From contig NZ_BBJC02000003.1 of the NCBI RefSeq assembly GCF_000739715.2, positions 205,199 through 269,198 of the forward strand: DNA of 64,000 bases, read 5' to 3'. The stretch is from Falsirhodobacter sp. alg1 (GTDB taxonomy: Bacteria > Pseudomonadota > Alphaproteobacteria > Rhodobacterales > Rhodobacteraceae). Below are positions 47,409 through 56,595 of this stretch, piece by piece; the stretch's first letter is position 1; each line of letters starts with the position of its first letter. A program made the translations under genes and the position numbers. Under the pieces are notes generated by a model, which worked only from the letters and a program-made list of their open reading frames with translations, did no database searches and had not been told where the DNA came from.

Positions 47409-48209
47409 ATGACGATCCAGGAAAGCTACCTGACCCTGCGCCTTGCAACGACAGAACGCGACCTTATGGCCGCGCAGCGCCTGCGTTACAGAATTTTCAT
47501 TGAGGAACTGGGCGCAGAAGGCGGTGATCTTGTCGATCATGATCTGCGGCTGGAGAAAGACCGATACGATCCGTTCTGCGACCACCTTCTGCTGATCGAC
47601 AAACGGCGTGATCCGTCGCTGCTGGAGGATGTCGTCGGCGTTTATCGCCTTCTGTCGATGGAAGGCGCGCGCAAGGCCGGTGGTTTCTACTCGGCAGGGG
47701 AATATGATCTGGGGCCGTTGATCCGGTCGCGTCGTTCGCTGCTGGAGCTGGGCCGGTCATGTGTCATGCCGGATCTGCGGGGTGGGCCTGCGATGATGCT
47801 TCTATGGAACGGGCTGGCGGATTACATCCTGTCCCGCAGGATCGAGATCCTGTTCGGAACAGCCAGTTTTCCGGGACTTGATGTGCGCAAACTGGCATTA
47901 CCTTTGTCCTTTCTGCATCACACCCATCTGGCACCGCCCGAATTGCGCGTTGCGGCACATGGCGGCGGGCGGCAGCGCATGGATCTCATCGCGGCAGAGG
48001 CCGTTGACAGCCGGGCGGCCATGCGGGCCATTCCGCCACTGATCCGTGCCTATCTCCGTATGGGCGGATGCGTCGGGGATGGGGCATGGGTGGATCGTAC
48101 CTTCAACACGACAGATGTCTGTCTTGTCATGGATACGACCAAGATGTCCGACCGGCATCGTAATTTTTACTCTCGTAAGGTGATGCAGCATGAGCATGCA
48201 GGAACGTGA
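47409..48209 (+). CDS. olsB: Ornithine N-acyltransferase OlsB
   Basis: A 266-residue GNAT-like enzyme that attaches a 3-hydroxyacyl chain (from acyl-ACP) to ornithine, the first step of ornithine-lipid synthesis. Typical segments are LRLATTERDLMAAQRLRYRIFIEELGAEGG, FCDHLLLID, VVGVYRLLSMEGARKAGGFYSAGEYDL and LELGRSCVMPDLRGGPAMMLLWNGLADYI. The ATG at 47409 is chosen; a TTG further upstream is unlikely. The 3' end overlaps olsA by 20 nt. Confidence 0.92.
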   Translation: MTIQESYLTLRLATTERDLMAAQRLRYRIFIEELGAEGGDLVDHDLRLEKDRYDPFCDHLLLIDKRRDPSLLEDVVGVYRLLSMEGARKAGGFYSAGEYDLGPLIRSRRSLLELGRSCVMPDLRGGPAMMLLWNGLADYILSRRIEILFGTASFPGLDVRKLALPLSFLHHTHLAPPELRVAAHGGGRQRMDLIAAEAVDSRAAMRAIPPLIRAYLRMGGCVGDGAWVDRTFNTTDVCLVMDTTKMSDRHRNFYSRKVMQHEHAGT

Positions 48210-49008
48210 ACCGGACAGCCCCATCGGGGCTGCCGGATGGGTGCGGATTGTCTTGCGCGCACCCGTGCTGGTGGCAATCAATTTCGGCTGCCTGCTTCTG
48301 CTGCTGCTTGTCCGTCTGATAGAACGTCCGGTCTTCGGGATGCGCCGACCATTGACGCCCTATATCACCCAGTTCGTCTGCGTCACGTCGCTATGGGTGC
48401 TGGGCATTCGCCTAACACGTCATGGCAAGGTGATGAAACAGCGGGGCGCGATTGTTGCGAACCACACAAGCTGGCTGGATATCTATGCCCTGAACGCCTG
48501 TGCGCGGATCTACTTCGTCTCGAAATCCGAAGTGGCCAAATGGCCGGGGATCGGTTGGTTGGCGCGGGCGACGGGAACCGTATTCATCAATCGCCGTGGC
48601 GCCGAGGCGCGGGCACAGCAGCAGGTATTCGAAGCGCGCTTGCGGGCAGGGCACCATCTGCTGTTTTTTCCCGAGGGAACAAGCACCGACGGTTTGCGGG
48701 TTCTTCCTTTCAAGTCAACGCTTTTCGCAGCGTTCTTTGCAGAGGATCTTAAAAACAGGATGTCGATCCAGCCTGTCACGACCGTCTATACTCCGCCAAA
48801 GGGTGCAGAGGCCGGGTTCCATGGCTGGTATGGCGGCATGTCATTCGGGCCGCATATGAAACGCGTTCTGGCAGCCCCGTTTGGTGGCGCGGTCGATATC
48901 ACGTTCCACGCACCCGTCGGGGTCGCCGAAGCCGGGGACCGGAAGGTTCTGACCCGGCAGGTGGAGGCTGCGGTGCGCGCCGCCCACCCGGCCGGAGCAG
49001 TGGTTTAA
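48190..49008 (+). CDS. olsA: Lyso-ornithine lipid O-acyltransferase OlsA
   Basis: A 272-residue PlsC-family acyltransferase that adds the second chain to lyso-ornithine lipid. Motif I is canonical NHTSWLD (HX4D) and motif III is FFPEGTSTDG; a hydrophobic segment near the start (VAINFGCLLLLLLVRLI) anchors it to the inner membrane. Translation probably couples to olsB through the 20-nt overlap. Ornithine lipids replace phospholipids under phosphate limitation in many alphaproteobacteria. The 3' end overlaps the convergent thiE-like gene by 4 nt. Confidence 0.92.
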   Translation: MSMQEREPDSPIGAAGWVRIVLRAPVLVAINFGCLLLLLLVRLIERPVFGMRRPLTPYITQFVCVTSLWVLGIRLTRHGKVMKQRGAIVANHTSWLDIYALNACARIYFVSKSEVAKWPGIGWLARATGTVFINRRGAEARAQQQVFEARLRAGHHLLFFPEGTSTDGLRVLPFKSTLFAAFFAEDLKNRMSIQPVTTVYTPPKGAEAGFHGWYGGMSFGPHMKRVLAAPFGGAVDITFHAPVGVAEAGDRKVLTRQVEAAVRAAHPAGAVV

Positions 49009-49625
49009 CCCAGCGGAGCAATAAGGGTTTTCAACGCGGCCAGCGGATCATTCGCCAACCAGATTTCCTCACCGATGCCGAAGAAATCCGTTTGGGGGGC
49101 CAAGGCCTCGATCAGGGCTGGTGTCAGCGCGCCCTCGGCTACGACAGGAACCTCGATCATTTCGGACCACCAAGCAAACAGCTCGGCCTCGGCACGGCTG
49201 CCGTCACCGAGCGGAGTTTCCCCGACAGGGCCGAAGGCTACATAATCGGCACCAGCCTCGGCGGCGGAGATGCCTTCATGGCGTGTCACGCCGCAGAAGG
49301 CACCGATGATCGCATCCGGCCCCATTTCCTTGCGAACCTTGCGGATGGAACGTGCGCCATCCGTCAGATGGACACCGTCCAGACCAAGGCGGTCAACCAG
49401 CAGTACGTGGTTCTCGATCACCAGGGCGATGTCACGTGCATGGCACAGCTCGCGCAGCGTATCCGCAGCCTGCGACAAACGGCTTTCGTCGCGGGTTGCC
49501 AGCGCAAGACGCAGGCAACCGATCTCGGCCCCGTCAAGCACGCGGGCTAGACGATCGGGAAAAACCTCGGCATCGAAATCGGCTGGGGTGGAAAGGTAAA
49601 TTTGCGGGCGTTCGGTATCGGCCAT
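49005..49625 (-). CDS. ThiE-like thiamine-phosphate synthase family protein
   Basis: A 206-residue TIM-barrel protein of the ThiE/TenI family. Recognisable parts are LGLDGVHLTDG, IIGAFCGVTRHEGISAAEAGADYVAFGPV and the phosphate-binding end VVAEGALTPALIEAL. Canonical ThiE has a GQED/GxxD block after DGVHL and a Thr-rich loop after the FGP motif (TxTK); here these read TDGARSIR and GETPLGDGSRAEAEL, so catalysis is uncertain. It stands alone, not in a thi operon. GGAG lies six bases before the start. Confidence 0.72.
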   Translation of the reverse strand: MADTERPQIYLSTPADFDAEVFPDRLARVLDGAEIGCLRLALATRDESRLSQAADTLRELCHARDIALVIENHVLLVDRLGLDGVHLTDGARSIRKVRKEMGPDAIIGAFCGVTRHEGISAAEAGADYVAFGPVGETPLGDGSRAEAELFAWWSEMIEVPVVAEGALTPALIEALAPQTDFFGIGEEIWLANDPLAALKTLIAPLG

Positions 49626-49729
49626 ATCCGGCTCCGGTTGAAAGGGCTGGCGTTGTCCCTAACGCAGTTCGCAAAGGTTGTCATTACAGCCCGCGCGGCT
49701 TAATCAGCACATAACGAGATGAGGCCCCC

Positions 49730-50455
49730 ATGATCCCCCCAGCATTTATCCTTGTCCGCCCGCAAATGGGCGAAAACATCGGCGCAGCAGCACGTGCGAT
49801 GCTGAACTTCGGGCAGGAGCGTATGCGCATCGTTGCCCCGCGGGATGGCTGGCCCAACCCGAAGGCGAATGCGATGGCATCCGGCGCAGGGCGGGTTCTG
49901 GATGCGGCGGGTCTGTATGATGATCTGCCGGCGGCGATCAGCGATTGCGATTTCGTCTTTGCGACCACGGCGCGGGGGCGGGAACTGACAAAACCGGTGA
50001 TGACGCCGGAACGCGCAATGGAATATGCGCGTGAAATGTCCGCACAGGGCAAACGTGTCGGCATTCTGTTCGGGCCGGAACGGGCCGGGCTGGAAAACGA
50101 CGATGTGGCACTGGCGAATGCCATCATCACCGTGCCGGTCAATCCGGATTTCCCGTCATTGAACCTTGGGCAATGCGTGCTGCTGACAGCATATGAATAC
50201 CGTCGCCAGACGACCGAGGTCCCGGCCGAAGTGCTGGCGATGGGCCGGACCGATCTGGCAACTGCCGTCGAGGTCGAAAAACTGGGTGACCATTTCGAAG
50301 AGCGTCTGGACGAGGCTGGCTTCTTCTATCCGCCTGCGAAATCTCCGGGAATGCGGCTTGCCCTGCGGAACATGTGGAGCCGGCTGCATCTGACACGGGC
50401 CGAAGTGCAGACTTTCCATGGAATGCTGCGTCAGCTTCTGCGCAAATCGGAATAA
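49730..50455 (+). CDS. trmJ: TrmJ-like tRNA 2'-O-methyltransferase (SPOUT)
   Basis: A 241-residue SpoU/TrmJ-family methyltransferase for the ribose of nucleotide 32 in tRNA. Motif 1 is NIGAAARAMLNFG, motif 2 is VGILFGPERAGLENDD, and motif 3 is VPVNPDFPSLNLGQCVLLTAYE, the trefoil-knot AdoMet site. The C-terminal helical segment (about 175-240) fits TrmJ rather than TrmL. It lies before the mrp operon with 118 nt between. Confidence 0.85.
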   Translation: MIPPAFILVRPQMGENIGAAARAMLNFGQERMRIVAPRDGWPNPKANAMASGAGRVLDAAGLYDDLPAAISDCDFVFATTARGRELTKPVMTPERAMEYAREMSAQGKRVGILFGPERAGLENDDVALANAIITVPVNPDFPSLNLGQCVLLTAYEYRRQTTEVPAEVLAMGRTDLATAVEVEKLGDHFEERLDEAGFFYPPAKSPGMRLALRNMWSRLHLTRAEVQTFHGMLRQLLRKSE

Positions 50456-50520
50456 ATTCTTTGTTGTAATATGAAATGTGGCAGAAGCGTGGTTGAAGCT
50501 CTGCGCTGCCTGTCCGATAC

Positions 50521-50557
50521 TTCACGAAGTCTCGATATCCCCACCACATTTCGTGAA
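50521..50557. repeat. Inverted repeat before the mrp operon
   Basis: TTCACGAA (50521-50528) and TTCGTGAA (50550-50557) form a perfect 8-bp inverted repeat, 21 bases apart, just before mrpA. It may be a regulator site for the operon or a leader hairpin. Confidence 0.4.
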
Positions 50558-50573
50558 AGCGGCTTCAATACGC

Positions 50574-53480
50574 ATGCTTCCAACATCGCTCCTGCTTCTG
50601 CTGCTGACATTCCCCTTTTTCGGGGGTGTGATCGTGGCAACGATGCAGCGCCCGTCCCGCAATGCCTCGGCCGTTGTGGCCGGGGGGGTAATGGCTGCCT
50701 GTGCGTTGCTGGTGGCGGTCTGCTGGCCGGTGGTGGCCAGTGGCGATGCCCTGCGTGATTATAATGCGTGGTTGCCCCGACAAGGCATCAACCTGACGCT
50801 GCGGCTGGATGGCCTTGCGTGGATATTCGCAATGATGGTCATGGGCATCGGTTTGCTCGTGGTGATCTATGCGCGGTATTATCTGTCACCCAAGGATAGC
50901 GCTCCTCGGTTCTTTGCCTTGCTCCTGTTTTTTGCGGGGGCCATGAACGGAATGCTGTTATCCGGAAATATCATCGTGATGGTGATCTTCTGGGAGATGA
51001 CCAGCCTGATCTCATTTCTGCTGATCGGCTTCTGGCGCAGCAACGCGGCGGCGCGGGATGGTGCGCGGATGGCCCTGGTCATTACGGGGGCCGGCGGGCT
51101 GTGCCTGTTGGTGGCCATGCTGATCGTGGGCTATGTCGCGGGCAGTTATGACCTTGACCGAGTTCTGGCCTCGGGTCCCGCGCTGCGGGCCCATCCGCTG
51201 TACATGCCTGCGCTGATCCTTTTCCTGATCGGTGCCTTTACCAAATCCGCCCAGTTTCCGTTCCATTTCTGGTTGCCCAATGCCATGGCGGCACCGACGC
51301 CGGTATCGGCCTATCTCCATTCCGCCACGATGGTGAAGATGGGGGTTTTCCTGCTGATCCGCTTTTCGCCGATTTTCGGGGGTACGGCGGAATGGTTCAA
51401 TATCGTGGCAGGCGTCGGCATGGTCACGCTGGTTGTGGGGGCGATGGTGGCGCTGTTCCGGCATGATCTGAAGGGGCTTCTGGCCTATTCGACGATCAGC
51501 CATCTGGGCCTGATCACCGCTTTGGCCGGAATCGGCAGCCCCGAGGCGATCGTTGCCGCGATTTTCCATGTCATGAACCATGCCGTTTTCAAGGCGGCGC
51601 TGTTCATGGCCGCCGGGATCATCGACCATGAAACCGGAACCCGGGATATCCGCAAACTGTCGGGGCTGGCACGGGCGATGCCATTCACCGCGACGCTTGC
51701 CGCCTTTGCTGCGGCGTCGATGGCAGGTGTGCCGCTGTTCAACGGTTTTCTGTCCAAGGAAATGTTTTTCGCTGAATCCTATGCGTGGCATGGCGGCTCG
51801 CATTTCGATGATGCCTTGCCCTATATCGCGGTTCTCGGATCGGCCTTTTCGGTGGCCTATGCGCTGCGTCTGTTCTTTTCCGTATTCTTCGGGCCACCCG
51901 CCACGGATCTGCCCAAGGAACCGCACGAGCCTACGCCATGGATGCGCCGTCCTGCGGAACTTCTCGGGGCCTTGTGTCTGCTGATCGGTGTGCTGCCCGC
52001 AATCACCGTGGGGCCGATCCTGCACGTCGGGGCGTTGGCGGTGCTGGGGGATGATCTGCCGGAATACTCGCTGGCCCTGTGGCATGGGGTCAACGCCGCA
52101 CTGATCATGAGCGTTCTGGCCGTGGGTGCAGGTATCCTGATCTACGCGCCGTTTCATGGCTTCATCGCGCGCGGCCCCGAAGGTCCGCCGTTCATCCACC
52201 GCCTTCGCGCGGCCCGTGTGTTCGAGCTGTTCATGATCTACGCGACATGGCGGCAACCGCGGCGCCTTCTGCATGTGCTGGGAACTACACGGTTGCAGGT
52301 GCAGATCCGTGTCATGATCCTGATGGGGGTCATGGGGGCGATCTACGCGCTCTGGTCCGGGGGGGCAGAACTGTACAAACCGCGTCTGACCGGGGCGAAC
52401 CCCGTCTTCGCGCTCATCTGGATCGTCGGTGCGGGCTGTGCCATCGGGGCGGCCTACAAGGCGAAATACCATCGTTTTGCGGCCTTGATCCTGCTGGGCG
52501 GGGCGGGCGTGATGACCTGTGTCACCTTCGTCTGGTTCTCTGCCCCCGATCTGGGCCTGACACAGCTGCTGGTGGAGATTGTCACCACGGTGCTGCTGCT
52601 GTTGGGTCTGCGGTGGCTGCCGCGCCGGCGTGCGGATATGGTCGATAATTTCTCGTTGCGCGTCCGTGTGCGCCGCAGGGGGGATCTTATCATCGCGCTG
52701 GTGTGCGGGGCCGGTGTCGCCGCCATTTCCTATACCGTGATGATGATGCCTGCGGGCAATCTTGCATCCGACTGGTTCCTGCAGCACGCCTATTCCGAGG
52801 GGGGCGGCACGAATGTGGTCAACGTCATCCTCGTGGATTTCCGCGGGTTCGATACATTCGGCGAAATTTCGGTTCTGGCGATCGTGGGCCTGACCGTCTT
52901 TGCGCTGCTGCGCCGTTTTCGTCCTGCCATGGAAAGCAACGAACTAACGACCCAGCAGCGCATCCAGAACGAATATGACGACGCGGCGGATGGGCGAAGC
53001 CGGGGTGATACCGTGCGCGATTACCTCATGGTACCATCAGTCATCATGCACTGGATGTTCCCCGTCATCATCCTTTTGGCGGCCGAGCTGTTCTTTCGTG
53101 GTCACGATCTGCCGGGTGGCGGCTTTGCCGCGGGGGTGACGCTGGCGATTGCCTTCCTGCTGCAATACCTCGCTGCCGATGTGACATGGGTGGAGGACCG
53201 TCTGCGCATTCTGCCGGTACGGTGGATCGGGACGGGGTTGCTCGTCTCCGCCACGACTGGAATGGGGTCCTGGATATTCGGATATCCGTTCCTGACGGCC
53301 CATTCGCAATATGTGACGCTGCCTCTGGTGGGGCAGGTGCCGGCTGCCACGGCACTGCTGTTTGATGCGGGGGTGTTCATGCTGGTCGTCGGGGCCGTGG
53401 TCATCATGCTGATCGCCATCGCCCACCAGTCCCTACGGTGGAGCAGGGCACGTGAAAAAGCCGCCGAGGAGGAAAACTGA
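50574..53480 (+). CDS. mrpA: Mrp-type Na+/H+ antiporter subunit A fused to B
   Basis: A 968-residue fused MrpA-MrpB (PhaAB). The N-terminal half is the NuoL-like proton-channel module, with TSLISFLLIGFWRSN, the transport Lys in YLHSATMVKMGVFLLIR, and GLLAYSTISHLGLITALAG; then the MrpA C-terminal domain (about 600-780) and the MrpB-like four-helix region (about 825-955, FFRGHDLPGGGFAAGVTLAIAFLLQYLA). Alphaproteobacterial Pha systems usually show this fusion, giving six genes rather than seven. The start ATG 50574 (MLPTSLLLLLLTFPFF) is taken from family shape; its ribosome site is weak. The stop overlaps mrpC (TGATG). Confidence 0.94.
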   Translation: MLPTSLLLLLLTFPFFGGVIVATMQRPSRNASAVVAGGVMAACALLVAVCWPVVASGDALRDYNAWLPRQGINLTLRLDGLAWIFAMMVMGIGLLVVIYARYYLSPKDSAPRFFALLLFFAGAMNGMLLSGNIIVMVIFWEMTSLISFLLIGFWRSNAAARDGARMALVITGAGGLCLLVAMLIVGYVAGSYDLDRVLASGPALRAHPLYMPALILFLIGAFTKSAQFPFHFWLPNAMAAPTPVSAYLHSATMVKMGVFLLIRFSPIFGGTAEWFNIVAGVGMVTLVVGAMVALFRHDLKGLLAYSTISHLGLITALAGIGSPEAIVAAIFHVMNHAVFKAALFMAAGIIDHETGTRDIRKLSGLARAMPFTATLAAFAAASMAGVPLFNGFLSKEMFFAESYAWHGGSHFDDALPYIAVLGSAFSVAYALRLFFSVFFGPPATDLPKEPHEPTPWMRRPAELLGALCLLIGVLPAITVGPILHVGALAVLGDDLPEYSLALWHGVNAALIMSVLAVGAGILIYAPFHGFIARGPEGPPFIHRLRAARVFELFMIYATWRQPRRLLHVLGTTRLQVQIRVMILMGVMGAIYALWSGGAELYKPRLTGANPVFALIWIVGAGCAIGAAYKAKYHRFAALILLGGAGVMTCVTFVWFSAPDLGLTQLLVEIVTTVLLLLGLRWLPRRRADMVDNFSLRVRVRRRGDLIIALVCGAGVAAISYTVMMMPAGNLASDWFLQHAYSEGGGTNVVNVILVDFRGFDTFGEISVLAIVGLTVFALLRRFRPAMESNELTTQQRIQNEYDDAADGRSRGDTVRDYLMVPSVIMHWMFPVIILLAAELFFRGHDLPGGGFAAGVTLAIAFLLQYLAADVTWVEDRLRILPVRWIGTGLLVSATTGMGSWIFGYPFLTAHSQYVTLPLVGQVPAATALLFDAGVFMLVVGAVVIMLIAIAHQSLRWSRAREKAAEEEN

Positions 53481-53824
53481 TGGAATTGATCCTGTCATTG
53501 GCCATCGGTGCCCTTGTTGCCTCGGGAACATGGCTTGTTCTGCGCCCGCGCAGCTTTCAGGTGATCGTGGGTCTTTGCCTGCTGTCCTACGGGGTCAACC
53601 TGTTCATCTTCTCCATGGGGCGGCTGCGCATGGCGGCGCCGCCCATTCTGTCCAAGGGCGCAGAGGTTGATCCCGCCGCTTATACCGACCCAATTCCACA
53701 GGCACTGGTGCTGACGGCAATCGTGATCAGCTTTGCCACGACCGCCTTGTTTCTGGTGGTCCTGCTGGCCGCACGCGGTTTTTCCGGCACGGATCACGTC
53801 GATGGACGGGAGCGTGATCTGTGA
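53480..53824 (+). CDS. mrpC: Antiporter subunit MrpC
   Basis: A 114-residue NuoK-like subunit with three helices (LILSLAIGALVASGTWLVL; FQVIVGLCLLSYGVNLFIFSMG; ALVLTAIVISFATTALFLVVLLA). The conserved PIPQALVLTAIVI segment is present. It starts on the mrpA stop and its own stop overlaps a possible GTG start of mrpD. Confidence 0.93.
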   Translation: MELILSLAIGALVASGTWLVLRPRSFQVIVGLCLLSYGVNLFIFSMGRLRMAAPPILSKGAEVDPAAYTDPIPQALVLTAIVISFATTALFLVVLLAARGFSGTDHVDGRERDL

Positions 53825-53841
53825 ACGGGGCAGAGGCCATC

Positions 53842-55482
53842 ATGGGCACCGACAGCCCGAACCATCTGATGATTGCCCCGATCCTGATCCCGCTGATCGC
53901 GGGCGCTGTCATGCTGTTCTATGAGGACCGGCAGCGGCGCGCCAAGTTCGTCATCAGCATGATTGCCTGCGTCGCGATGCTGGTCATCGCGGTACAGTTG
54001 CTGTTGGGGGCCAAGGGGGCAGGGCCGTCCGGCGGCAATGAGATCGGCCTCTATCTTCTGGGGGATTGGCCAACGCCCTTCGGGATCAATCTGGTGCTGG
54101 ACAGGCTGTCGGCCCTGATGCTGGTGATTGCGGGTCTGATGGCCATTCCGGCCCTGGTCTATGCCTCGGCCGAATGGCAGGCGCGAGGGCAGCATTTCCA
54201 TTCGTTGTTCATGTTTCTGATGATGGGGGTGAATGGGGCATTCCTGACCGGGGATCTGTTCAACCTGTTCGTATTCTTCGAGATCATGCTGGCAGGTTCC
54301 TACGGCCTTCTGCTGCACGGGTCGGGGGCGGAGCGGGTGAAATCCGGTCTGCATTACATCGCGATCAACCTGATGGCCTCGCTGTTTTTCCTGATCGGGG
54401 TATCTCTGATCTACGGCGTGGTCGGAACGCTGAACATGGCAGATCTGGCACAGCAGATGCCGACAATTTCCGATCGTGAGCGGCCATTGGTGCATGCGGC
54501 GCTGGCCATTCTGGGCATCGCATTTCTGGTAAAGGCGGGAATGTGGCCCCTGTGTTTCTGGTTGCCTCCGACCTATCAGGCAGCGTCGGCCCCTGCGGCC
54601 GCAATGTTCGCAATTCTGACCAAGGTCGGTATCTATGTTCTGCTGCGGCTGTGCTTCCTGACCTTCGCACCCGGCAGCGGGCCATCGGCGGGGTTCGGGG
54701 CCGAGGTGCTGCTGTTCGGCGGCCTTGCCACGATGACATATGGCAGCATCGGTGTGCTGGGGGCACAGGCCATGTCCCGCATGGCGGGGCATGCGGTGCT
54801 GATTTCGTCGGGAACGATGCTTGCCGTGATCGGCCTTGCGATGAACGGCGGCGGGATTTCGATGCTCGCAGGGGCCCTGTATTACATGACGGTTTCTACG
54901 CTCGGGTTGGCCGCGTTCTTTCTGCTGGCTGAACTGGCGGAGCGGGGGCATGGAGCGGTGGCTGCCATGCTGGCGCTTTCCTCCGACCTTTACGGCACAC
55001 CCGAAGATGAGGACGAATACGAACCTTCGGGTATCGTCGTTCCGGCCACCATGACAATCCTCAGCCTGTGTTTTGCCGCACTGGCCGTTCTGCTGGCAGG
55101 GCTGCCGCCCTTGCCGGGGTTTTTGGGTAAGGTGATGATCCTTTCAGCGATGATGGAGGGGGATCAGGGCGGAAACGCGATGTCATGGGTCTTCCTCGCG
55201 TTGCTGATCCTTTCGGGGTTGGCGACACTGATCGCCCTTGTCCGGGTGGGGGTACAGACATTCTGGGCCGGGGCGGACGATGAAGGCCCGCGCGTCACGA
55301 TTGCCGAGGCCGGGCCTGTTGTGGCGTTCGTTCTGATGGCATTGCTGATGACATGGCAGGCGCGGCCGGTAATGCGCTACATGGAGGCGACAGCCGCCGC
55401 CCTGCACAGCCCGGATGTCTATATCAACGGTGTCATCACCGCCGAGCGGACGTTCGACCAGCGCGGAGAGGGTGGATCGTGA
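53842..55482 (+). CDS. mrpD: Antiporter subunit MrpD
   Basis: A NuoN/L-like antiporter-channel subunit of about 546 residues with 14 helices. Key features are LFNLFVFFEIMLAGSYGLLLHG (channel Glu), FLVKAGMWPLCFWLPPTYQAASAPAAAMFAILTKVGIYVLLRL (Lys residues) and PPLPGFLGKVMIL. The start is either GTG 53821, overlapping the mrpC stop, or ATG 53842 behind GCAGAGG; I prefer the ATG. Its stop overlaps the GTG of mrpE (GTGA). Confidence 0.93.
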   Translation: MGTDSPNHLMIAPILIPLIAGAVMLFYEDRQRRAKFVISMIACVAMLVIAVQLLLGAKGAGPSGGNEIGLYLLGDWPTPFGINLVLDRLSALMLVIAGLMAIPALVYASAEWQARGQHFHSLFMFLMMGVNGAFLTGDLFNLFVFFEIMLAGSYGLLLHGSGAERVKSGLHYIAINLMASLFFLIGVSLIYGVVGTLNMADLAQQMPTISDRERPLVHAALAILGIAFLVKAGMWPLCFWLPPTYQAASAPAAAMFAILTKVGIYVLLRLCFLTFAPGSGPSAGFGAEVLLFGGLATMTYGSIGVLGAQAMSRMAGHAVLISSGTMLAVIGLAMNGGGISMLAGALYYMTVSTLGLAAFFLLAELAERGHGAVAAMLALSSDLYGTPEDEDEYEPSGIVVPATMTILSLCFAALAVLLAGLPPLPGFLGKVMILSAMMEGDQGGNAMSWVFLALLILSGLATLIALVRVGVQTFWAGADDEGPRVTIAEAGPVVAFVLMALLMTWQARPVMRYMEATAAALHSPDVYINGVITAERTFDQRGEGGS

Positions 55483-55958
55483 AACGCTTGTTCCCCCATC
55501 CCGCCCTGGCCGTGTTCCTGCTGCTGGTCTGGTTGATCCTGACACGGTTTTCTGTCGGGCAGCTTATCCTTGGGTCCATCGTGGCCTGCGTTGCAGCGGG
55601 TGCGTTGAAATCATTGGAGCCGCAACGGACCCGCATCCTGAGCTGGCGGCCAATCCCGAAGCTGCTGGCAGTGTTTATTGGCGATATGCTCTGGTCCAAT
55701 TATGCCGTGGCTTGTGTCATCCTGCGTCGGAAGCCCCCACGCTCTGCCGTGATCGAGGTGCCGCTTCAAACACGGAACAGAGCCTCGCTGGCTATTCTGG
55801 CCATCTTCATCACGGCAACGCCGGGGACCGCATGGCTGGGATGGAACCCGCGGAACGGCGTTCTTCTGGTGCATGTGCTGGATCTGGAGGAAGAGGAGAT
55901 GTGGCGCGAACTGATGCAGAACAGATACGAAAGAACCCTGATGGAGATTTTCGGATGA
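55479..55958 (+). CDS. mrpE: Antiporter subunit MrpE
   Basis: A 159-residue MrpE with two or three helices near the N-terminus (ALAVFLLLVWLILTRFSVGQLILGSIVACVAAGAL) and the soluble C-terminal part ending HVLDLEEEEMWRELMQNRYERTLMEIFG. GTG start at 55479 overlapping the mrpD stop; the frame upstream of it is mrpD out of frame. Confidence 0.92.
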   Translation: MKRLFPHPALAVFLLLVWLILTRFSVGQLILGSIVACVAAGALKSLEPQRTRILSWRPIPKLLAVFIGDMLWSNYAVACVILRRKPPRSAVIEVPLQTRNRASLAILAIFITATPGTAWLGWNPRNGVLLVHVLDLEEEEMWRELMQNRYERTLMEIFG

Positions 55959-56236
55959 GCGTGACGATCCTGACGATCTCTGTCCTGATAACGCAAGGGA
56001 TGCTGAGCGTTGCTGTCTTGCTGGCCGGCATCCGCATGCTGCGGGGGCCACGGGCACAGGATCGGGTTCTGGCGCTGGATACCGCCTATGTCTGTGCGAT
56101 GCTGCTGCTCATCACGCTGGGTATCCGCACGGGCACTGTCTTTTTCTACGAGGCTGCCTTGGTGATCGGCGTGCTTGGTTTCATCGCCACCGTGGCGTTG
56201 GCGAAATTCCTGATGCGGGGGGAGGTGATCGAATGA
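55955..56236 (+). CDS. mrpF: Antiporter subunit MrpF
   Basis: A 93-residue three-helix subunit; the family motif RGPRAQDRVLALDT, with the functionally important Asp, is present. ATG at 55955 overlaps the mrpE stop (ATGA) and its own stop overlaps mrpG the same way. Confidence 0.93.
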   Translation: MSVTILTISVLITQGMLSVAVLLAGIRMLRGPRAQDRVLALDTAYVCAMLLLITLGIRTGTVFFYEAALVIGVLGFIATVALAKFLMRGEVIE

Positions 56237-56595
56237 TAGAGCTTCCGTTGTGGCTTGCCTGTGTGGTCAGCCTGCTGCTGCTGGTCGGCGGCGGATTGGC
56301 ATTGATCGGCACGATCGGAATGCTTCGGCTTTCAACGTTCTATCGTCGGCTTCATGCGCCTGCACTGGCAACCAGCGGGGGGACAATCGCAATTTCCCTG
56401 GCCTCGGCGCTCTATTTTTCCGTCGGGGGCGGCAAGATTGTTCTGCATGAAGTCCTGATCGCGCTGTTTATTATTGCGACAACGCCTGTCACGCTGATGC
56501 TGTTGGGGCGTGCGGCATTGTACCGTGACAGGGCGGAAAACAGGCCGGTTGTCGCACCCAGCGATCCACTGACGGTGCGCCGCCGTCAGGAATGA
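56233..56595 (+). CDS. mrpG: Antiporter subunit MrpG
   Basis: A 120-residue three-helix subunit (VVSLLLLVGGGLALIGTIGMLRLSTFYRRLHAPALATSGGT, then IVLHEVLIALFIIATTPVTLMLLGRAA). It completes mrpAB-C-D-E-F-G, a Na+(K+)/H+ antiporter for pH and salt homeostasis. Its 3' end overlaps the convergent modC by 10 nt, with no terminator visible between them. Confidence 0.93.
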   Translation: MIELPLWLACVVSLLLLVGGGLALIGTIGMLRLSTFYRRLHAPALATSGGTIAISLASALYFSVGGGKIVLHEVLIALFIIATTPVTLMLLGRAALYRDRAENRPVVAPSDPLTVRRRQE

